A stretch of DNA of 64,000 nt from Arion vulgaris (lineage: Eukaryota; Mollusca; Gastropoda; Stylommatophora; Arionidae). Under the pieces are notes generated by a model that saw nothing but the letters and a program-made list of their open reading frames with translations, had not been told where the DNA came from and made no database searches. Positions within the stretch are counted from its first letter, which is position 1. Each line of letters opens with the position of its first letter. The stretch spans positions 60,540,644 through 60,604,643 of the forward strand of contig CM036756.1 in NCBI GenBank assembly GCA_020796225.1, written 5' to 3'. This document shows, in pieces, positions 9,547 to 23,241 of this stretch. The position numbers were made by a program, and so were the translations under genes.

Positions 9547-9977
9547 CATACATTCCCAAACTTTTCGGCCCACCGCCCACTTTGCACAACATAAACTTTG
9601 TAATGCCCCTCTACACATTATAGCAGTTTGCCGCCCCCACCACCCCTCCCATATACATGCTCTATTTTCTCTTTGACATAGAAAATTGAAATATATTTCT
9701 GTCATACACGGTAAATTTTCAAATATGCCGGAAATAGAAAATTGATGAAAAAATGGATCGTATAAGATGAGCATAAAATAAATTAAAATTGAAATGATTA
9801 TTCAATCGCAAAATCTCAAAAATAATTTATTTTAAAATATTTATAATTAATTTCTTCTTTAAGGAGCCACCAACCCCTAATCGCCTGTACACCCCAAATT
9901 CTTTGAACCCACTATCGCCCCCTTAACGCTTTGCGACCAGAAGGGTGGGGGCTGTACACCCACTTTGGGAAGCACTG
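9547..9977. mobile_element. hAT-type MITE with perfect 8-bp target-site duplication
   Basis: The left end CATACATTCCCAAACTTTTC and right end ACTTTGGGAAGCACTG are imperfect terminal inverted repeats of the CAGTGxTTCCCAAA type found in hAT elements. ATCTAAAT occurs immediately outside both ends (9539-9546 and 9978-9985), the 8-bp duplication length expected for hAT. No transposase is encoded in the 431 bp, so it is non-autonomous. Confidence 0.87.
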
Positions 9978-10226
9978 ATCTAAATCAATCAAATAATCAT
10001 AATGAATATAAAAACAATATAAGAAGAAAGGATGGGAGAAAGCACTAGAAAAGTCAGTATCTGTTACCTCATGGCTTTGAAAAATAAGCTGAACCAGCAC
10101 AAGTAAATAAGCAGTCGCTTTCACTTAACTCATACATTATCACAAACAGGAAATATGAAATAAATAAAGTTAAAAAACGGCTACAAAAATAGTAGCAACA
10201 AAAAAAAACCATGATTTTGCTCTTAC

Positions 10227-10298
10227 CTGTCTGACCACTGGTCATCTGTCCCACTTCCTCCTAAAAGACCAACCTTGATTCTCAGAACATCTATGGAA
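10227..10298 (-). CDS. ANAPC4: ANAPC4 exon (last one recognised)
   Basis: The acceptor is ATGATACAG before 10298 and the donor GTAAGA follows 10227. It has 72 bases, phase 2 in and out. It encodes [16 protein letters not shown] and TDDQWSD, matching the APC4 stretch after the LRRHT-type segment (LIAIKFG in vertebrates). No later exon was recognised between here and 7579. Confidence 0.75.
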
Positions 10299-13200
10299 CT
10301 GTATCATGAAACAAATGACAGATATCAACAATGGACTTAACAAAGTTTATTCCATTTCAAAATGGAAACTGCACAATCTCAGTATGCATACACTGGCTAA
10401 TGGCTTCCTTTGCAGAACCATCAATGTAGTCCCGTACTGTCTAACGTTTTTATATATTGGGAAGCTTCTGACTGATGGTTATGGAGGTGCTGGTGCCATG
10501 TGATGTGTGCAATATTGATATTACTACTAATAACAATCAAGTTCAAGTAGTAGCATGTCCCTTGCAGAACGTCACATTCATCACAGCCTGCCTGAAAAGC
10601 TCTCTGTCTCTTGCATGTTCTCCTGCCTCTTCAAGCGTCATGTTCAATGTTTCTTTGATGTCCTGCTGCCACCTTCATCTTGGTCGCCCCCCCGCCTCAT
10701 TTTCCAGGAATATGCCTTCCATTACCTTTCTCCCCAGACCACTGTGGCATTTAATGTAGCCAAAATATTTCATCTTCCGGGACATGATGTTATTTATGAG
10801 CCAATAATAGCATGAGTAATAGTAATATGAATATAGTTAAGACGTTGATGCTCTCTCCAGTAAAAAAGCAAAGGTTGGGTTAGGGGGGCAGTAGAATGGT
10901 TATAAAATAAAACATGATGGCAGAAGTGAGAAGATAATGTTCATGAAAGTGATTTTTTTAAAATGTGAAAAAAAACCAATGTGAAATGATGGTTTTTGGT
11001 TACTGAACTGACGTCACAGCACTCCAGGCAGACCCGTAGGTGCTCAGTCTCACCCCAACAGATTTTGAAGGATATGTATACTGATGGTTCCTGTGGCTCG
11101 CTGGTTCTTCTTCGAATTCTCCATAACAACCACTTGTTAACCACTCTTTGTGATTTGTATGTGATCTTACCTAAGAGCGATTGTACGCTGTGCCAGTTAT
11201 TCGCCTACAAGTAGGTCAGTCAGTACATCCAATTTCAGTGACGCTTTTTATTTACTAGGGTACTTTTCCTAGGCTCCTACTTCAGTTGCCTCTTACGACA
11301 TGCCTTGTAGATCGCAGTGTAACTATTCTTTGCCTCTCTTGCGAGCCCCGGCAACACACGGGCGTCACGCTGGTTAAACACACTTCTATCCCTGTCCCTC
11401 AAGCATCCAGCTCTTGATAAGATGTGATAAGATTGGAAAAGAAGAAGACAACTGAAAGTGGTTATCTCAGGACTAGCGAACAGACTTGAAGACATTGACT
11501 TAGGAACAACATGGCACTGTTGGCCCACACACTAAGTAGAGGTAAGTCGATTGACCAAATCAGTAGGTCTAAAAATTAATACTAATAAAAGCAAAGTAAT
11601 GAGTAAATGTACAAATTACAGATGAGATTTTGGTAGAGGGAGGAAAGATGGAAGAGTTAAAATATTTCAACTAGAAAGGCAGCTACAATATTCAGATCAT
11701 TAGACAACACATGGAGAACATCAACCTACAGCTCACAGACTAAACTCAATATATACAAATCAAATGTGTGCTCAGTCTTACTGTATGGATTAGAAACATT
11801 GAAAACAAGTACATAGATGAAGTACACAAGAGGCTTTGAGGGAAGATGGCGCAGAAGAATTCTCATAATTTTTTTGGTATCAATGAATACTTAATAGTGA
11901 GATCACCCGAAGCACAGGCATCAATAATATCAATAAGAAAATAAAATGGTGATGGAAGTGGTTAGGCCTACAATAACTCCTTGTGGACCAAACACAATAC
12001 TACGAGGGTTTGGGTTGGACTCATTTTTACCAGGAGTCACACTAAAAGGCATTATTTATTCTAAAAACAAATGGCTTGTGAAGACATGGCTTTGCCTGGT
12101 CCACTAAAAGTTAAGAATGCAGAAGGTACGATACCCACATGTTGCCATGAAATGGAATTAGGAAGTTAAGCGGGGTACAGGAAGACCTAGACAGACAGTG
12201 AGAGAAACTGTAGGCAGAGAAAGTGAATAGACTGGATTGAACTAAGCTGGTTTGCTCAAGACAGATCTAGTTGGAGGAAATTTGTTGCTGCCTTATTCTT
12301 CAAAGGGAGAATATATCAACGGAGATCTCACAGAAGAATATTAACAAAAGTGAAGGCATCCTCTTCATACCAGGTGACATACAAAGTTTCGGTAAGAGTT
12401 TTCCATGCTTTTCTGTTCCTTGCAGAATTCCACATCATTGATAATATAGACAGTTCTACTTTCATCATTAATTTTCATGTTGTTCTTGGTCTCCTTCTTT
12501 TCTTTTCCCTCTGGTTTCAGTTTTCGGATGCGAGTCATGAACAATGAACACACAGATCAAAAATCTCTGAGGGCCACAGAAATGTGGTTTTACAGAAGAA
12601 TTATGAGAATCCCATGGACTGCTAAAATGACTAATGTTGAGGTGCTGAATGAGATCAAGACACAGAAAGCTTATCATCAATATAAGAAAGAGGCAGTCAT
12701 CATTTTTCGGGCATGTGATTAAGAGGTGAGGATTAGAACACATTGTGACAACCGGTAAAATTGAGGGTAGACGAGACAGAGAGAGAAAATTTTGGATAGC
12801 CTGACTTCATGGCACGGTAGAGCGTCAACATCTGAGTTGATAGCAAACACCAACGACAGAGATTTGTGGAGATCCATAATCGCCTACGCCACCCAATACG
12901 TCACCTGATGATGATGGTGTTCATGAGAGGGTTGTTGTTTCTGGTATAACTGAATTCATTCACTAACATGGTCAAGACATTTCCATCTGTTTCTTTTATG
13001 ATCTTCTTGTTCACTGTTGTTCAATGTCTATACAATGAGTCTGGTTCTCTGGATGTATGCTATTGAGTTTGTTAGTTCGTCAAGGCTTCTAAACAGTTTT
13101 GTGTGGATGTCTGTCTCTGTTGGCCAGTGTTCTTTCCACAGTTGATTCATCAGGTGACAATCTTACAGGATGTGTTTGGCTGTCTGTCCACATGTGGGTG

Positions 13201-16200
13201 ATGAAACCAGTCTTAATCTGTGCAGATGACTGTTCAGTCTATTGTATCCAGTTCTGAGTCGAAACAATATAACCTATCTTGCTCTATCTAGATAGTAATT
13301 ATCTCTTTGCTGGTCTTATTTTCTAATAGCTTTGATGCTTGTTTTCTTATCCTGGAAAGTGTTTATTTGATTCTTTTGTTCATGTGTTGCTCCCTCCTTT
13401 GCTAATTTGTCTGCTTTCTCATTTCCTGGTATGCCACAGTCTGATGGTATTCACTGCAGCACTAGCCTTCATTTAGTATTCAGCTCACTTAATGTTTCCT
13501 TTAGTTCAGGCAATTTCTTGTATGATGATACTTATTGTTTTCAATTGAAATGTTTTGTTGTTTTGATAAGCTTCATGACCCATTTTACAATATAATAATC
13601 AACACTGATATGTCTGTGACCGTAACTTGGAATGAAATATGTCACTAGTAGATAACATCACCTGTGAGGACACTTACAGCAGTTTACAAGAACTGCATGA
13701 CAGAGGTCAAGTGTCTACGCAGAATGCTGGGAGTATTTTAAATGAAAACATCGGGGGAAAAATGGATACAATATCAGTACTCATCTTCATCAAGTAACAA
13801 CAAATTTAATGGTTTTGCCACATAGGCAGATTACCAACAGACAGTGCGCTACAAAAAGCAATGTTAGTCCGATACAGTGGATATAAAGCAAAAGATGGAC
13901 CTCAGCGATAACAGGTGATGAAAACACTATTTATGAAGCACACAAAAAAGGCATGTTCTAAAAATTTTTTTTCATCTTGACGCTGTGAGACAAAACAGAA
14001 TCAGAGAAAGAAGGAGCATGATACAACAAGCAAGTCATTGGAAACATCAGCTTCTATATCTTTTATCATTAGATTAAAGTTTTAATACATCATATGGGCA
14101 TGCTAGGGGGGGCTCTATGAAATCAGTTTTGCTAATCAATAACCAATAAAACTTACTTTGTATTGCTGACAGTTTGTCGAAGCAAGTACAGACACTCACA
14201 AGGCAAGTAGTCTCTTGTGTACACAGTCCACAATAAGTTCTTTTCCTCATCAGTAAACCTGTTATTAGAGTAATAGCCTGACATTACTTCTCAGACTGAT
14301 ACACCTGTATTATTCTCTATTATTCATTACAAATGTCACAGATAAAAATCTCAACACAAAATTCTTGCAACATTTCTGTTGTGTGTGACTCTTTTACATT
14401 ACATTTAAGTTTAGTATGAGCCTTGGAGTAAAAACCTTGGAGTGTTGTTTGCGCTTGAGCACAGTTGCTAGTGCTTTTTTCCCCTCATGTATGGACTTGG
14501 AGGACCGGTTTCATCAGCTAGCTACTGACTTTAGTGCTTGGTGTATAACTGTGAACTTAGCTTGGACTGTTTCTATGTGTCTACAGTGATTGTTTTGTGA
14601 ACTGCATATTTCAGAAAATGGCAGATGGCTAGTCGCCTGCAATCTAGTGGCTACCATATGCAGTAATGTTTTAAAGCTAGAATCCACTGTAGATGAATTT
14701 CTACCTGTTTTGACAGTCAAGCAATTTCTCTTTCCAGGTTCTGTACCATGCGTCAGTGCGTTTAGTCTTCAGGGCCTCTATTAAAAAAATCATGGCATAT
14801 CCTTTACAGGACATAGTCATCAACCACAGTAAACAAGTTGTTGATTTTCTGGGCACCACTTATACGTTCAGTAGTTTGCCATTGCTTTCTGAACAGCAAT
14901 CAACACCTATAAAAATATAATCAAATATATCTCTAGTGGCAAATATCACATGCAAGGACACTTGATACAACAAGCAAGGCATGTGAAACATTAGGGCTTC
15001 TATAGCTGACAGGATATTTACGGCTGATTCACCTGCTGTGCTGCCATCATGAGGGCTGAAGGTTCTGCTTTGTATTTGGATATGTAAAGGAGACCTTTTT
15101 GATACCTTGAGGTATAGCGTGTAACACAGTGTTATGCCCATATTTTTCACAAACAGTCGACACAAATGGGTGATGTGGTCAACATCATACCGACAAACTT
15201 CACTTCCTTGTGCTTTTCCTGGTACCCAATTGAGACAGGGTCGAACTGAGAGCTGTTACGGTCCGAAAATAGTTTCACATCAACTGTGAAGTTGATTCTG
15301 GACTACTAGCCTATGAAGCCAGTTCACTGACAACTACAGCTCTCTTTGTAGTTGGATAGTTAAACAATAATAATAAAATAACAACTTACAAACAAATCCT
15401 CGGAGGACAAGTATTCTCTTTTGAACATCTGTAAAAGTAAAAACAGAAATTGAATTAAGCAACAAAACAAATTCTGTAATTATATGTTCTGTATTTTCAC
15501 ACAAAAAAGGAACATTGCTTGATAAAACAAGTAAAATTAAATTAGAAACAAAACAGCAACAAACTGTTAACTTAGTGTAAAAGTAGATTACCTGTTTTCA
15601 TACCATGTGGTATATTGGGGAACATAGTGATGGTCCATATTTTTCTATGACCAACAGCACATGATGGGTGATATAATCAACGTCATACTGGCCGCCTTTA
15701 TTTGTTTCGTCTTATCCATATGTGCCGTGAAGTGTCGTGGGGAGTTTCAGTTTTCTATCCTGTGCTAGGTGTGTTGCATCTGTAGTTTGTTAGTCTTTGA
15801 TGCTGCAGGATATCTGAGATATTATCTACCCATTGGGTTCTTGGTCTTCCTCAGGCTCTGTGCCTGGGTTGCTGTTTGTTATAGGCGCGAGATGGTAGTA
15901 GATCTGATTTCATTCTCATTAGGTGACTGAACCATTTTATTTATTGTCTTCTAATATGTTGGATGCATGATGTGATTCCAACGACATTTCTAATGTTCTC
16001 ATTTCTCAATATATCATGTCTTGTAAAATTGATGGCTTTTCTTAAACAGTTCATTTCACATGTTGTGATCTTTCTCTCTTGGAATTTAGTTAGGGACCAT
16101 GTTTGACATTGATAACAGAGAGTTGGTAGAAATATTCAATTTATACGCACTTACTTCACAACATTTATCTGATACCTAATTTAGGCTGGGTTGAACTGAG

Positions 16201-19200
16201 AGCCATTATGGTCGAAAAAACCCTCACTACCCCTGTGAAATTTGATTCTAGAATCTTGGGCTTACAAAGCAAGTACACAAACCACTATACTATCACATCC
16301 CTCAGTCAGCTCAGTGTGTTTTTATATATTTCTTAACGTCTTATTAGTAGCCCATGTACAAACTTGTGATAGATTGAGCAATATCTTTAGTTATCTAATG
16401 CACGCATGTTGTACTTATCATCATCAGGTGCGTGCTGGCTGGCAAAGTTGATCACGGATCTCCACAAATCTCTGTCCCTGGTCTTTGCTATCATCTCCAA
16501 TGTTGACGTTTTTCCGTGCCATGAAGTCAGACTGACCAAAATTTTCTCTCTCTGTATTCCTCTGTGTTGTCTCTCCTCGATTTTATCAGTTGTCACAATT
16601 TGTACTCAGCCTCCTATTCTCAATACATGTCTGTAACATTATGATTGCCTCTTTATGATATTGATAATAAGATATTGCCTCATTTAACACCTCCACATTC
16701 GTTATTTGAGCAGTCCATGGGATTCTCATCATTCTTCTGCAAAACCACATCTCTGTGGCCTCCAGAAATTGTTTAATCTTGTTTACTGTCCATGACTCGC
16801 ATCTGTATGTCAGTATTGGTTCAATGTAGCACTGAATAACTCTCATTCTGACCTCAATTGACAGTGACTTGTTGCATATAATGCTTCTCATTTTCTGGAA
16901 CACTGCTTTCTGTCCTGGAATATTTACCTACTGTTTACCATCAAGAATGAAATATCAGCTCTTTTCCGAGATACCGGCAAACTAAGTAATACACTAAAGG
17001 ATTTTTAGGGCCAATAGGGATTTATTGACTGACTTTAAATATTATGTCTGGCATATAGGAAGTCTGAATTTATTCAGTTTGTTTCTATCCTTTGCTTCAT
17101 AAAGGCCTCTTAGTCAAACGTGGATGTATATTATTTTGTACTCTGTAAAACTATATTACTTTGTTTTTACATGTTTCACCTTCACTACATAGTGTTACTG
17201 CAGTCTTCCCGTATATTGATAATAGTTAGACAGACAAACCAAGTAATACACTAATGTTAAACAGTTATACAAACTAAGTAATACACTAATGTTAAATAGT
17301 TATACAGACAAACTAAGTAATACACTAATGTTAAATAGTTATACAGACAAACTAAGTAATACACTAATGTTAAATAGTTATACAGACAAACTAAGTAATA
17401 CACTAATGTTAAACAGTTATACAGACAAACTAAGTAATACACTAATGTTAAATAGTTATACAGACAAACTAAGTAATACACTAATGTTAAACAGTTATAC
17501 AGACAAACTAAGTAATACACTAATGTTAAATAGTTATACAGACAAACTAAGTAATACACTAATGTCACCAATGTGGTGCCGGGCCCTAAGGAAGCAAAGA
17601 ATAGTACCACTGCGACCTACAAGGCATGTTGTAAGAGGCGACTGATGTAGGCTTTAAGGATGCTACCTAATAAATAAAAAGCAGCGTAGAAATCGGATGT
17701 GATGGCCTTCTTGTAGGCGCATAACTGGCACAACGTACAATAACTCTTAGGCTCAGATCACATACAAATCACACAGAGTGATTGAAAAGTGGTCAATATG
17801 GAGCATTTGAAGAAGAAGAATACACTAATGTTAAACAGTTATACAGACAAACTAAGTGACACACTAATGTCTTCCAAAACAGAAGTCATGACAATAAGTA
17901 GGTCAACAGGTCAACTAAATATACATGTGAATAATGTCAAAATACAACAGACTCCAGAATTCGAATATCTCAGGAGTATATTCACAGCAGATGGAAAGAT
18001 GGACAGAGAAATAGAAACTAGATGCCAGAAAGTAAACGCAGTGACATACCAACTGTCACCACTATTAAAACATCCAAGCATTAACATGGCAGTCAAACGA
18101 CAACTGATAAACTGCATATTTATTCCAATTCTCTGCTATCAGTGCCAAACATGGCCCCTGACTAAGACACAAGAAAGAATGATTACAACATGTGAAATGA
18201 GATGTCTACGAAAAGCTGTCAACGTTACAAGGAGAGATAGAGTGAGAACGAGAATATCAGAAGCATCGTTGGTACTATACCATGCATACAGTATATCGAG
18301 AAGCAAAGAATCAAGTGGTTCGGCCATCTAATGAGAATGGAACCACATTTACTACCATCACGTGCCTACAATAATCGACACTCAGGGCGCAGAGCACGAG
18401 GCAGGCCAAGAACACGATGGATAGATAACATCTCAGAGTCCCTACGAAAGCATGGACTGACAACGTCAGCGCAACACACCTGGCACAAGATAGAAAACTA
18501 ACTCTCCTCACGGCCTTCACTGTCAAATGTGGTTAAGATAAGATAAGACTTAGTTGATGACTCCAAGACTTTCTTTTGGGTGGATGAGTAACATGCCACC
18601 CATACGATCATCATATCAGACTCGATGAATATGCAAAAAGGACTGAATCTGGAAGTCTGCGAGCGGAATGGGTGTACAGCGTTTGGAGGTCACATCTCAA
18701 GACACTTGGATGTACACACCTGGACTTGCTGGAGTGCAGGGCAACAAACGTGCTGACTTCTTGCAAACAATGCTCAGACTCAAGTTGACAGAAATATAGA
18801 CAGAGCCGATGGCATCAATGCGGTATGTGCTCATTTATGTGATATGGGTGAGTCTAAGACACTGGAACCATTGTAAGAATTAGGAATTAAGTTTGGACAT
18901 GCCAGACAGTGTAATCTTCGTGGTAGAGAGAGAAGATATACTAATCAACTTCTCATGGGTATGGTGAGTAAGTGGACTTTAGGAAGGTTGCTGCAGCGGA
19001 AGACGGAGCGCGCATAGGAATGAAGAATGTGCCATGACGTTGATCGCATAACATAATGTTAAACAGTTATACTGACAAAGTAAGTAATACACTAATGTTA
19101 AACTAATGCATGTGACACTCATACTTACTCTATATACTTGAACAGTGTAAACAAACTGCACTGTTTCATAGATGACCCTATGATTTTCTGATAAAAAAAG

Positions 19201-22200
19201 AGAATAATAAAAAAAAACCAAGAAATGTAATTACAATGAACAATAATTTTAAATTACGGGTCGCCATGGAATGTAGGTATGGTGTTCGCCTTTTAATTCA
19301 AAATACTTGGTTCATTTCCCACATGCAGCAGTACACATCTGTTTTATTCTGGAATTAGTTCACACAGGAGACATTTCACAGTTGTTAGCATTTCATGTGA
19401 TTTTCATTGGCACAGGAACGGAGCGACTATGGGGTGACCCGTTGCAGTGAAGTTGGAACCGTACATATGAACTATATGCAGCGATTCAGCTATTTTCCAG
19501 TGGTTCATGATCTCAAAGTAGATGAGATCAAGATTCTAATCCTATAAGAATTGGATGATAAAATCCAGGTTCTGTGTTGAAGTTGAGCATGTAGTAGCAC
19601 TCTTGGCAGTTAAAAATTGATAAGATTAGGCTGGAAAGCCTCTGTCCAAAAACAAATGACGAAAAATTGTTTAAAAACATTTCTATAAATTGTTACTATT
19701 CTCATAATTACATTGCGGACAGTCGGTACTAAATAGTTTGTGCACTGTCTCTGAGATCTTTTTATACAAGTAAAAGTTCTAGCACACATGGTTATTAGTC
19801 AATGTGCTTCTTCTTCTTCTTCTTCTAACGCTCCATATAGACTACTTGTTAACCACTCTGTGTGATTTGCGCATGATCTGAGCCTAAGAGAGATTGTACG
19901 TTGTGCCAGTTATGTGCCTACAAGTAGGCCAGCACATCCAATTTCTGCGAAGCTTTTTATTTACTAAGGTAGCTTCACTAGGCCCTCTACCACAGTCGCC
20001 TCTTTCGACATGTCTTGTAGGTTGCAGTGGTGCTATTCATTTCTTCCCTTGTGGGGGTCAGGCGCCACACAGGTGTCACTTTATCTCATGATATGAAATT
20101 AAAAAGTAAAATAAGTAAATATACCATGGTTCATACCATGGGCTACAATGAGGAATATGGTGCAAGTTACATATTTTTCCTTAACCAACGGCATACAATG
20201 GGTAATATTATCAACATTACAGCTGTCATCTTTACTTCAGTGTATCTGTAGCCCCTAACTGAGGCTGGGTTGACAGAAGAGCCATATGGGGGCTGGAAAA
20301 TATGTTTGTTTTTAATCACAAATTTTCATTTTAGGGCAGTTTAAGATTTATCGTCTGATTTTGTATGTGATGTCTGGTCTATAGGTAAAACTCTCAATTT
20401 CTTTGTTCGTTTTGTATCCTTTACCTGGTAAAGGTCATTTGATCAAAACGTCGCTATATCTTGTTTTTGTGTTTTGTAAAACTTGCTTCGTTTTTACGTT
20501 TCGCCTTTGCTATATAGTTTTACTGCAGTCTTCCCTTGTAATGATAATATATAGTTTTACTGCAGTTTTCCCTTGTATCGATAATACATAGTTTTACTGC
20601 AGTCTTCCCTTGTATTGATAATACATAGTTTTACTGCTGTTTTCCCTTGTATTGATAATACATAGTTTTACTGCAGTCTTCCCTTGTATTGATAACACAT
20701 AGTTTTACTGAAGTCTTCCCTTGTAATGATAATACATAGTTTTACTGCAGTCTTCCCTTGGATTGATAATAATGTTCTAAACTAAGATAATATCTGTGCT
20801 TACCGCTGGTTCTAGAACAGCATTCTCGACAGCTTCATCCAGCAAATCCTTTCTTTGAAGTATGGACTTGCCTTGCATGCAGGGATACAGGATTTTACTA
20901 TCTGATGATTAAATTCATAGAATTATTTGAATGATAATGTCATGCTGAATTAATAGGTGGAAATGGAAACTTTCCAGCTGTTCTACGGAGTATCATGCCC
21001 TAGCGCCAGAACCGGTCATAGCAAAAACGAAGCGTTCAGCGGTACCAATGGATGGGGATAATGAACATCGAACTGGTGTGTTGGTCCGCTCGACACTGCT
21101 GAATTTGTTGAGGCAGAGATCAGAGCACCTATGGATGTGTCTGGAGTGCTATGATGATAGTCCTCATATAATTGATAACTTCTGCTTATTCCCTGTTGTT
21201 TAGCACTGTCTACACAAGAAGTAAAGTTCTCTGGATGTAGGTTTGATATGATTGACAATTTGTAAAAAACACTCAAATAAAGCATCATGTGTATGTGTAT
21301 ATCTATAATAATAATTCCTCTTGTACCATTATACGTTACATAGGGCCTGCAAGTAATTTGTCCATACCATTCTATCCTGGGCAACTCGCTCAATCTCCTC
21401 CATGGAACTGAGACCGATATTTCCTGCCTCTCTCAGTAAAGTTCGTTTCAGGGTCTCCTTAGGTCGACCTCTCTTTCTTGAACCCTTTGCATCCCACTTC
21501 AATGCCTGCTTTGAAATTCGTTGATCATTTCTCCTCAAGGTGTGTCCAACATATCTCCATCTTCTCTTTCTTATAACAGTTGTTACTAGTATATCTATAG
21601 GTATGTGATAATTTTACAGTTGTAAGGTAGGTGTTAATTTTACAGTTGGAAGGTAAGTGTTAATTTTACAGTTGGAAGGAGAAGTCTTAATTTTACAGTT
21701 GGAAGGAGAAGTGTTAATTTTACAGTTGGAAGGTGAGTGTTAATTTTACAGCTGGACAGTAAGTGTTAATTTTACAGTTGTTAAGTAAATGTTAATTTTT
21801 CAGTTGGAAGGTAAGGGTTAATTGTACAGTCGGAAGGTAAGTGTTAATTTTACAGTTGGAAGATTTGTGTTAATTTTACAGTTGGAAGGTATGTGTTAAT
21901 TTTACAGTTCAAAGGTAAGTAAAAAAATAGGAGGACAAAAAGACCAACACAAAAAAGATGGAGAAAAAGACCTTTAATAAAAAAAATGTCATCAAACCTC
22001 TATGGAATGTTGTAGAATTGAGAAACTGTATCCAGGGATTGTCACTGTAATTTGGTGGCTGAACCAGGTCTTCCTTCTTTAGGTATTGACCTACTTTCTC
22101 AAGCTTAAAGCCTTGAGTTTTGGAAGAAGATGTTGTATGCTCATCATCCTCATCCTCCTAAAATTATGGCAAAACAAACGTTTGTGTCAAAGGGTAACAT

Positions 22201-23200
22201 TATGTCAAAATGTAACATTGTGTCAAAGGCAATCATTATGTCAAAAGGTAATATTATATTAAATGGTAACATTATTTCAAAGAAATGAAGAATGGAAACA
22301 ACTCCCCTTACAGTATGTGATGCAATAAATGAGTGATTTTAAAGGTGACTATACAGTCCTACTCTAGCTAAGAAACTTCTATGATAACCGGGACATACAA
22401 CATCAGAGCTGACTACTGGGGTATTGATTCTTCTATTTTTCCACCACAGCAATTTTGTGACGCTTCATGATGCTTATGCCTGAGTGATGTTACTGTGATC
22501 AATGAAAAGGTTCTGAGCAAATGTCTCTAAAGAAGTTGCTGTTATGCTATATTATTCGATCAACATCATGGCACATTGGGTATTCCCATGCATGCTCTAT
22601 CCTCCACTGCAGCAGCCATCCCAAAGTCCACTTGCTCACGGTACCCATTGTCTGCCTTTTTAACCCGGTCTTAACAACCAAGCTAACCACTCTTTGTGAT
22701 CTGCTTGGATTGCGTCGAGATCATGAATACATTGTGTCCTCAATAGAGTCCTACAGCATGTAGGACAGGTACGCCCACATTTCGACCATCAATGTAAAGT
22801 GGTGATATCAGAGACATTTTCAGTAAGTCTTTGAAAAATTTTTTCTGTTCTTTAACTATTTAACTAATAAAAAACGGATCCAAAGGTGAAGGTTTTACTT
22901 CATTACACCGGGCTTCCCCATATGACTTAATCCCTGTCTGCAGAGATATCATGCTGCTTAACCGCTTCACGATTGATACCTCCACAATAGCTGTTTAACT
23001 ATACCTCTAAAGTCAGAGAAGGCATGCCTATATGGTGGGAGACATTGATAATAAGGAAAGCAGGCCTACATGCAAAAATCAGTCAGAAGCACCATATGAG
23101 ATTACGCCTGAACTCATAGCGAGCAAATGCAGAAGAAGAACTGTAACTTCACCTGAGCTCATTGTACAGTTGCTGTTTTTATACAATCATCAGGCATATG

Positions 23201-23241
<41 letters not shown>

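Noticed and set aside
14514..14784. Overlapping 64-68 codon frames on both strands
   Set aside because: No recognisable motif, splice context or repeat similarity; likely chance openness.
15372..15413. 42-base stretch with splice-like edges as the missing ANAPC4 exon
   Set aside because: No frame gives APC4-like residues with phases that fit both neighbours convincingly.
17257..17645. Repetitive proteins of about 118 residues on both strands
   Set aside because: Translation of a 39-bp tandem array in which no stop can arise; no sign of selection for coding.
23207..23237. Possible regulatory AT tract
   Set aside because: Simple (AT)n microsatellite inside an ANAPC4 intron.
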